A stretch of 7,330 nt of DNA from assembly GCA_949948825.1 (NCBI GenBank), contig CATLIJ010000122.1, positions 1 through 7,330 on the forward strand, written 5' to 3'. Positions within the stretch are counted from its first letter, which is position 1. Every line of letters begins with the position of its first letter. This DNA is from an uncultured Clostridiaceae bacterium. Its GTDB lineage: Bacteria; Bacillota; Clostridia; Lachnospirales; Lachnospiraceae. Positions 1 to 4,337 of this stretch are shown here, in pieces. The notes beneath the pieces are model-generated. The model did no database searches. It was not told the origin of the DNA and saw nothing but the letters and a program-made list of their open reading frames with translations. The position numbers were made by a program, and so were the translations under genes.

Positions 1-53
1 GGTGTAAAAAGAGTGTTTCTGTAGATGGTGAATTTTGGAAGGAGGGGTTTTGG

Positions 54-389
54 ATGACGGTTCGGGAGCTGATTGATTGTGGAGTGTTTGAGGTGGTGAA
101 TGTGGGGGAGGATGTGGAGAGGGAGATTGGTGTGCCGTTTTGCTGTGATCTTTTAAGTATTGCCATGAGCAGGGCTCCGGCGGGGTGTGCCTGGGTGACT
201 GTGATGGGGAATATGAATACTCTGGCGGTGGCTTCTCTTACGGATGCGGCATGTATTGTTATGGCGGAGGGGGCCAGACTGGATGAGGTGGCGATGAAGA
301 AGGCCAAGGATCAGGGGATTACGGTGATGGGGACAGAGCTTCCTATTTTTGACGCGGCTTTCAAGATTTATCAGATGCTGGCGGGGTGA
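54..389 (+). CDS. Small DRTGG-domain protein
   Basis: A 111-residue soluble protein with no signal peptide or membrane segment, about the size of one stand-alone DRTGG domain. The domain is recognised by the pattern around residues 52-106: a short strand, then LAVASLTDAACIVMAEG (57-73), a helix with LDEVAMKKAKDQGI (76-89), the strand VMGTE (91-95), and a final helix FDAAFKIY (99-106). The literal DRTGG signature is not present. The domain is known from phosphotransacetylase and CBS-domain proteins and is thought to be a ligand-binding or regulatory fold; no catalytic residues can be pointed to. In clostridia such small proteins often lie next to [FeFe]-hydrogenase subunits, anti-sigma-type ATPases and PHP proteins. 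The ATG at 54 has a strong AAGGAGG site at 39-45 with 8 nt spacing. The frame stays open to the left edge, but that ribosome site decides the start. Likely the first of three co-transcribed genes in view. Confidence 0.82.
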   Translation: MTVRELIDCGVFEVVNVGEDVEREIGVPFCCDLLSIAMSRAPAGCAWVTVMGNMNTLAVASLTDAACIVMAEGARLDEVAMKKAKDQGITVMGTELPIFDAAFKIYQMLAG

Positions 390-393
390 GCGT

Positions 394-1110
394 ATGGTGA
401 ATGTTACTTATGATCTTCACATTCATTCCTGTCTTTCGCCTTGTGGGGATGATGATATGACGCCGGGGAATATTGTGGGTATGGCTGCCATTAAGGGATT
501 GGATGTGATTGCGGTTACGGATCATAATTCCTGTAAGAATTGTCCGGCGGTGATGAAGCTGGCAGAGCAGTTTGGGGTTCTGGCAATTCCTGGTATGGAG
601 ATCAATACTTCTGAAGAGGTGCATGCGGTCTGCCTGTTCCCAACACTGGAACAGGCACTTGCTTTTGATGCCTGTGTATATGACAGGCTGATGAAGTTTC
701 CCAATAAGGAGACTGTGTTTGGAAAGCAGCAGATCTGCAATGAGGAGGATGAGGTGATTGGGACAGAACCTTATCTTTTGATTAACAGTGTGGATATTTC
801 TTTTGATGAGCTGTGGGAGCTGGTGCGGTCCTATGACGGGGTGATGTTTCCGGCCCATGTTGAGAAGACGGCCAACAGCCTGATTGCCAATTTGGGATTT
901 GTTCCGCCGGACAGCCGTTTTCGGACAGCAGAGTTAAAGGATCTGAAAAAGCTTCATGGGGTGAGGGAGAAGAATCCTTATCTGGATACATGTCGGATTA
1001 TCAGCAACTCAGATGCCCATTATCTGGAACATATTCATGAGCCGGAGCTGACGATTCCGGTGCGGGAAAAGAGCATTCAGGGAGTGCTTGATACGCTCCT
1101 TGGCAGGTAG
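394..1110 (+). CDS. PHP-domain metal-dependent phosphoesterase
   Basis: A 238-residue cytoplasmic protein of the PHP superfamily, whose members hydrolyse phosphoester bonds with a two- or three-metal centre. Expected metal ligands are visible in order: HIH at residues 9-11, a DDD acidic stretch at 19-21, TDH at 42-44, GME at 67-69, H77, PAH at 153-155 and SDAH at 206-209. The true substrate is unknown; relatives act on nucleotides or histidinol phosphate, and some are nucleases. The protein is unusually rich in cysteine, including SCLSPC (12-17) and CKNC (47-50) close to the metal ligands. The ATG at 394 is 4 nt after the preceding stop, so translation is probably coupled; the only ribosome-like sequence is the weak GGGGTGAG over that stop. 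An in-frame ATG at 349 lies inside the upstream gene and would prepend 15 residues before the domain, so I rejected it. Confidence 0.88.
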   Translation: MVNVTYDLHIHSCLSPCGDDDMTPGNIVGMAAIKGLDVIAVTDHNSCKNCPAVMKLAEQFGVLAIPGMEINTSEEVHAVCLFPTLEQALAFDACVYDRLMKFPNKETVFGKQQICNEEDEVIGTEPYLLINSVDISFDELWELVRSYDGVMFPAHVEKTANSLIANLGFVPPDSRFRTAELKDLKKLHGVREKNPYLDTCRIISNSDAHYLEHIHEPELTIPVREKSIQGVLDTLLGR

Positions 1111-1122
1111 GAGGAAGAGCCA

Positions 1123-2004
1123 ATGATTGTTACGCCGGAGGAGATTGCAAGGAATTACATTGGGATTGGAAAAAAGAAGGCTGCCATGAGCCCGGACCGG
1201 ACTTTTGTGCTGGCAGTGCTGGCAGGAATGTTTATCGCTCTGGCTGGCTGCGGGGCCTCGGCAGCCTCCTGTACCATCGGTGGTTCCGGGGGAAAGCTGA
1301 TTGGAGCATGTGTGTTCCCGGCAGGGCTGACTTTAGTGATTCTGGCAGGAAGTGAATTGTTTACTGGCAACTGCCTGCTTTTACTGCCTGTGCTTCAGAG
1401 GGAGATTACTCCAGGGGCTATGGTGAAGAACTGGACAATCGTGTATTTGGGGAATTTTGCGGGAAGCCTGCTGATTGCATGGATGGTAGCTGCCAGTCAT
1501 CAGCTTGGTATGTTTGAGGGGCTGCTGGCAGTGTCAGCTGTCCGCACCGCAGCGGCAAAAGCTTCCATGCCGTTTATGGACGGTTTTTTAAAGGGGATTC
1601 TCTGTAATATGCTGGTCTGTCTGGCAGTGTGGGTCAGCTTTGGGGCAAAGGATGCGGCAGGGAAGATCATTGGATTATTTTATCCCATTGTGGTGTTTGT
1701 GGTGTGTGGATTTGAGCACAGCATTGCCAATATGTATTATTGTCCGGCAGGGCTGTTTGCCATGAGCCGGTCCGAATATGCGGCGCTGGCCGCAGGAGAG
1801 TCTGGCGGGCTGACCTGGGGGAATTTTTTCCTGAAGAATCTGATTCCGGTAACTTTGGGAAATATTGTGGGAGGAGCGGTTTTTGTGGGGGCTGCGTATT
1901 GGTTTGTGTATTTGCGGGGGAAAGATGTACAGCAAGTTTCCGATTCAGACAAACCGAACGCCGACGCAGTCGGCGAGGGAGATGACATGTCTCGTCTGAG
2001 CTAA
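1123..2004 (+). CDS. Formate/nitrite transporter (FNT) family channel
   Basis: A 293-residue inner-membrane protein with about six hydrophobic segments, the normal FNT size and layout. FNT proteins are pentameric channels passing small monovalent anions such as formate, nitrite or hydrosulfide. Diagnostic elements are present: GSELFTGN (76-83, the omega-loop signature), FLKGILCNMLVCLAVW (155-170), GFEHSIANMYY (196-206) with the central-pore His at 199, and NLIPVTLGNIVGG near the last helix. The sequence does not separate FocA-like from NirC-like substrate choice; formate fits a fermentative anaerobe, but this is inference. The C-terminal tail of about 25 residues is hydrophilic and its DNA forms part of inverted repeats. 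The start has a perfect AGGAGG at 1109-1114, overlapping the previous stop codon, with 8 nt spacing, so the gene is very likely in the same operon as the PHP gene 12 nt upstream. Confidence 0.92.
   Translation: MIVTPEEIARNYIGIGKKKAAMSPDRTFVLAVLAGMFIALAGCGASAASCTIGGSGGKLIGACVFPAGLTLVILAGSELFTGNCLLLLPVLQREITPGAMVKNWTIVYLGNFAGSLLIAWMVAASHQLGMFEGLLAVSAVRTAAAKASMPFMDGFLKGILCNMLVCLAVWVSFGAKDAAGKIIGLFYPIVVFVVCGFEHSIANMYYCPAGLFAMSRSEYAALAAGESGGLTWGNFFLKNLIPVTLGNIVGGAVFVGAAYWFVYLRGKDVQQVSDSDKPNADAVGEGDDMSRLS
1959..1975 (+). other. Small GC-rich hairpin in the 3' end of the FNT gene
   Basis: CGCCGAC (1959-1965) and GTCGGCG (1969-1975) are perfect 7-bp inverted repeats around a three-base GCA loop. It encodes part of the hydrophilic tail. 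No T-run follows, so it is not a terminator by itself. It may be incidental, or may act with the larger hairpin just downstream to slow or protect the transcript. Confidence 0.4.
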
Positions 2005-2011
2005 TGAATGG

Positions 2012-2057
2012 TAACAGTTCAGACGACGGGCAAGAAAATGCCCCGTCTGAACTGTTA
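2012..2057 (+). terminator. Long hairpin after the FNT gene, atypical terminator
   Basis: TAACAGTTCAGACG (2012-2025) pairs perfectly over 14 bp with CGTCTGAACTGTTA (2044-2057). A two-base bulge (AC, 2026-2027) is followed by a second stem GGGCA/TGCCC (2028-2032 with 2039-2043) closing on the loop AGAAAA. It begins 8 nt after the FNT stop, where a terminator would be expected. It lacks the U-tract of an intrinsic terminator: the next bases are TAATTAATGAG. It could be a Rho-assisted or weak terminator, an RNA 3'-end stabiliser or processing site, or a DNA-level palindrome. The structure is clear; its role is not. Confidence 0.55.
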
Positions 2058-2078
2058 TAATTAATGAGAAAACAGTTC
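2049..2078 (+). promoter_or_regulatory. Inverted half-sites flanking the -10 element (possible operator)
   Basis: GAACTGTT (2049-2056) and AACAGTTC (2071-2078) are perfect 8-base inverted repeats with centres 22 bp apart, about two helical turns, and enclose the TATAAT box and the predicted start site. A third copy of AACAGTTC lies at 2013-2020. The arrangement would suit a dimeric repressor over the promoter. Alternatively the repeats form an 8-bp RNA stem that competes with the long hairpin. The regulator is unknown. Spacing does not match the Gram-positive LexA box (GAAC-N4-GTTC). Confidence 0.35.
2053..2061 (+). promoter_or_regulatory. Extended -10 promoter for the two membrane genes
   Basis: TGTTATAAT contains a consensus TATAAT (2056-2061) preceded by the TG-N extended -10 element at 2053-2055. 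A transcript would start near 2067-2069, leaving a leader of about 62 nt before the ATG at 2131. The place where a -35 box belongs (about 2032-2038) is AAGAAAA-like, with no TTGACA match, as can happen at extended -10 promoters. The element lies on the 3' arm of the long hairpin, so read-through from the FNT gene and initiation here may interfere with each other. Confidence 0.5.
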
Positions 2079-2118
2079 CTTAGGATTCTTGCATGGACAA
2101 GATATGACAGAGACGCTA

Positions 2119-2124
2119 CGGAGG
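2119..2124 (+). promoter_or_regulatory. Ribosome binding site that fixes the start at 2131
   Basis: CGGAGG lies 6 nt before the ATG at 2131. Other in-frame starts (TTG at 2089, ATG at 2104) lack a comparable site and would put 9-14 mostly polar residues ahead of the signal peptide. Starting at 2131 also makes the protein line up without gaps with the next gene's product. Confidence 0.75.
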
Positions 2125-2130
2125 CACAAG

Positions 2131-4329
2131 ATGAAGGGACACTTAAAAAAGACAGCATTTCTTTTGATCCTGCTGTTGATTGCAGCGGAATGTACGCTTT
2201 TATCCTATGGAGGGTGGAATCGGAAGACCGAGTGGCAATATGTGGATGATGAGGGACAGGTGAAAAAGGATGAGTGGTTTCAGGATGGGAATGGGAAAAT
2301 CTATTATTTGGACAAAGAGGGCTACATGGTTACTGGCTGGTATCAGGCAGAAGATGGGAGCTTGTATTTTTTTGACCAAAACGGAGTGATGGTGATTGGG
2401 CTGGCCAGTATTGATAACAGGCTGTATTTTTTTGAGGAAAATGGTCAGGCCTTTTTTGGAGACCGTCTGGTTGGCGGGGTGAGCTGCCATTTTACACCAG
2501 AAGGATTTTCCCATGAAGGACTAAAGCAGGAGGCTCACTGGTATTATCTGGAGGATGGACAGGTGCAGGACGGGGAAAGCTGGAAGCAGGGCTATTATCT
2601 GCGCTGCCTGCCGGGAGTAGTATTGCTGCTGTGCGGAATCTTTCTGTTGTTTTGGACCAGAAATCGTTCGTCCCGTCTTTATCCATGGCTGATTTACGGG
2701 GCTGTTTTTTTGGTAAGTGTTCCGCTGTTTCTGCCTTATCTGGTTCATGGACATGATATGTCTTTTCATTTGAACCGGATTTTGGGAATACGGGGATCTT
2801 TGGGAAAGGGAATGTTTCCAGTCCGGTTAAATTCCTTTAGCTTTAATGGATATGGGTATGCAGATCCGGTTTTTTATCCCAATGTGTATCTGTATCTTCC
2901 GGCAATTTTAAGTGGTTTGGGAGTTCCCTTGCCAGCAGCAGTGAATTTGTTTCTTTTGATCGTTCATTTTGCCACTGCTGTCATTATGTATAAGTGCAGC
3001 AGCTCTCTCTTTGAATCAAAGGAAATCGGGTGTATGAGCAGTGTGATTTATACTCTTTGCACTTACCGTTTGTGCAATGCCTATACCCGTGCGGCCTATG
3101 GGGAAATGATGGCAATGATGTTTTTCCCTTTGGTGATTTATGGGTTTTATGAGGTGTTTTTCCGGGATGAAAGCTGCTGGTTTTATCTGACCCTGGGACT
3201 GACCGGAGTGATTCAAAGCCATCTGATCAGCACTATGCTGGTGGGAATCCTCTGTGTGGCAGCTGGACTTTTCTGGATTAGGCAGATGTTTTCCTTTCAC
3301 AGGTTTATTGCCTGTGTGAAGGCAGTGCTGGCGTCCCTGCTGGTGAATCTGTGGTTTTTGCTGCCTTTGCTTCAATATATGAAAACAGACATTGATACCA
3401 GCGCCTTACAAAGATATATCGATGGAGAAAGTGCAGAACCACTTGGATTGGTGCTGGAGGCATTTTCCATGTATGATGGAGAGTCCACTTTGGTTTACCG
3501 GGATTTGTCCAGAGCGCTTCCGGCGTCTTTGGGCTTTGTGTTTTTGTGCGGAGCAGGATTGTTTTTCTATGGCTGGTTTGTCCGGAGAAAGCAGTACAGC
3601 ACAAGAAGTAAGACGCTGTTTGGGGCAGGAGCCTTTTTTGCTTTTGCGGCCACAGATTTGTTTCCCTGGGTGTATCTGACAAAGATTCCGCTTTTTCGGC
3701 TGTTTATCTCTTATGTTCAGTTTCCCTGGCGGTTTGTAGGGCTGGCTGCCTGCTTTTTGGCTATGGCTGCTGCTTATGGGTTCTGGAGCTTTTTTGATTT
3801 TGACTTGAAGAAGAGAAGAACTGCATGTGTGGTTGTGTTGCTGCTTGCCATGATCTCCTCCCAATATTTTATTAGTGATCATCAGCGTCAGAGAGCTTAT
3901 GTGTGGTCAGAGTATGAGGTGGGGTCTATGCTCAACCAGAACGAATATCTCTATCCAGGAACAGACAAGTCCAGCCTGAACCAGGAATGGATTCCTTCTG
4001 AAGCTGTCCGGCTGAAAGAAGCAGGAAAGGATGGCCTGTCTGTAACCTTTTTCTATGAGGGGAATCAAGGCCCCGGACAGAGCTATGTGGATGTACCGCT
4101 TTTATATTATCCAGGTTATCGGGCTTTCCAGGCTGAAGGAAAGGAATTAAATATTGCCAGAAGTGAAAATAATAAAATTCGGGTGTTTCTGGAGGAGCCG
4201 GAAGGGGTGGTAAAGGTGTTTTTTCAGGAACCTGTTTTGTGGCGTGTATCTGAGTTGATTTCCTTGCTGGCAGGAATCTGGATTGTGTGGGAGTGGAAGA
4301 GACGTAAGAGATTATGGAAGAAGTGGTAA
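2131..4329 (+). CDS. Cell-wall-repeat-tethered YfhO/PTPS-related (GT-C-like) membrane protein
   Basis: A 732-residue protein with three parts. Residues 1-27 form a signal peptide (KK, then a leucine-rich core, likely cleavage after SYG). Residues 35-145 carry about five or six cell-wall-binding type repeats of 20-21 residues (Y-F/Y-F-D-x-x-G then G-W-Y). A helix at about 160-175 followed by RNRSSR returns the chain to the cytoplasm, and roughly a dozen membrane segments follow. The membrane part resembles the PTPS-related/YfhO group, probable GT-C-fold glycosyltransferases using lipid-linked sugars: GHDMSFH (207-213, with an outward-facing Asp typical of GT-C first loops), GYGYADPVFYPN, QFPWRF (530-535), and an extracytoplasmic C-terminal domain with YYPGY (659-663) before a last helix. 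The sugar and acceptor are unknown. The repeats fused to this membrane part are the odd feature. It precedes its partner gene by 8 nt and is surely co-transcribed with it. Confidence 0.75.
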   Translation: MKGHLKKTAFLLILLLIAAECTLLSYGGWNRKTEWQYVDDEGQVKKDEWFQDGNGKIYYLDKEGYMVTGWYQAEDGSLYFFDQNGVMVIGLASIDNRLYFFEENGQAFFGDRLVGGVSCHFTPEGFSHEGLKQEAHWYYLEDGQVQDGESWKQGYYLRCLPGVVLLLCGIFLLFWTRNRSSRLYPWLIYGAVFLVSVPLFLPYLVHGHDMSFHLNRILGIRGSLGKGMFPVRLNSFSFNGYGYADPVFYPNVYLYLPAILSGLGVPLPAAVNLFLLIVHFATAVIMYKCSSSLFESKEIGCMSSVIYTLCTYRLCNAYTRAAYGEMMAMMFFPLVIYGFYEVFFRDESCWFYLTLGLTGVIQSHLISTMLVGILCVAAGLFWIRQMFSFHRFIACVKAVLASLLVNLWFLLPLLQYMKTDIDTSALQRYIDGESAEPLGLVLEAFSMYDGESTLVYRDLSRALPASLGFVFLCGAGLFFYGWFVRRKQYSTRSKTLFGAGAFFAFAATDLFPWVYLTKIPLFRLFISYVQFPWRFVGLAACFLAMAAAYGFWSFFDFDLKKRRTACVVVLLLAMISSQYFISDHQRQRAYVWSEYEVGSMLNQNEYLYPGTDKSSLNQEWIPSEAVRLKEAGKDGLSVTFFYEGNQGPGQSYVDVPLLYYPGYRAFQAEGKELNIARSENNKIRVFLEEPEGVVKVFFQEPVLWRVSELISLLAGIWIVWEWKRRKRLWKKW
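2233..2565 (+). repeat. Cell-wall-binding (CW/choline-binding-like) repeats, first copy
   Basis: Residues 35-145 of the first membrane protein. The aromatic-aromatic-x-acidic-x-x-Gly unit recurs at residues 37, 58, 79, 99, 120 and 138, a 20-21 residue period. At DNA level the 79 and 99 units include near-identical TGTATTTTTTTGA strings 60 bp apart. Such repeats usually bind choline on teichoic acids, other wall polymers or glucans; the ligand here is unknown. Confidence 0.75.
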
Positions 4330-4333
4330 GGAG
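4328..4333 (+). promoter_or_regulatory. Ribosome binding site that fixes the start at 4338
   Basis: AAGGAG overlaps the stop codon of the preceding gene and lies 4 nt before the ATG at 4338. The upstream in-frame ATG at 4314 is inside the preceding gene, has no comparable site, and would add eight charged residues before the signal peptide. Confidence 0.7.
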
Positions 4334-4337
4334 AAAA

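Noticed and set aside
1..24. Possible tail of an upstream gene (frame 1 reads GVKRVFL then TAG).
   Set aside because: Seven codons are too few to support a gene. The first gene's own frame is also open to the edge, so the reading is ambiguous.
361..858. Long minus-strand ORF across the PHP gene.
   Set aside because: Composition rich in His, Ile and Pro without a domain, opposite a PHP gene with all its metal ligands.
2131..2193. Lipobox-like Cys21 in both membrane proteins (AAEC and MTDC).
   Set aside because: The residue before Cys is acidic (Glu or Asp) rather than Gly, Ala or Ser, and a good signal peptidase I site follows at residue 27 in both, so lipoprotein processing is unlikely. The shared acidic-Cys pair probably reflects common ancestry.
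2064..2249. Short plus-strand ORF starting at the ATG in the leader.
   Set aside because: It has no ribosome site, begins upstream of or at the predicted transcript start, and overlaps the signal-peptide and repeat coding region in another frame.
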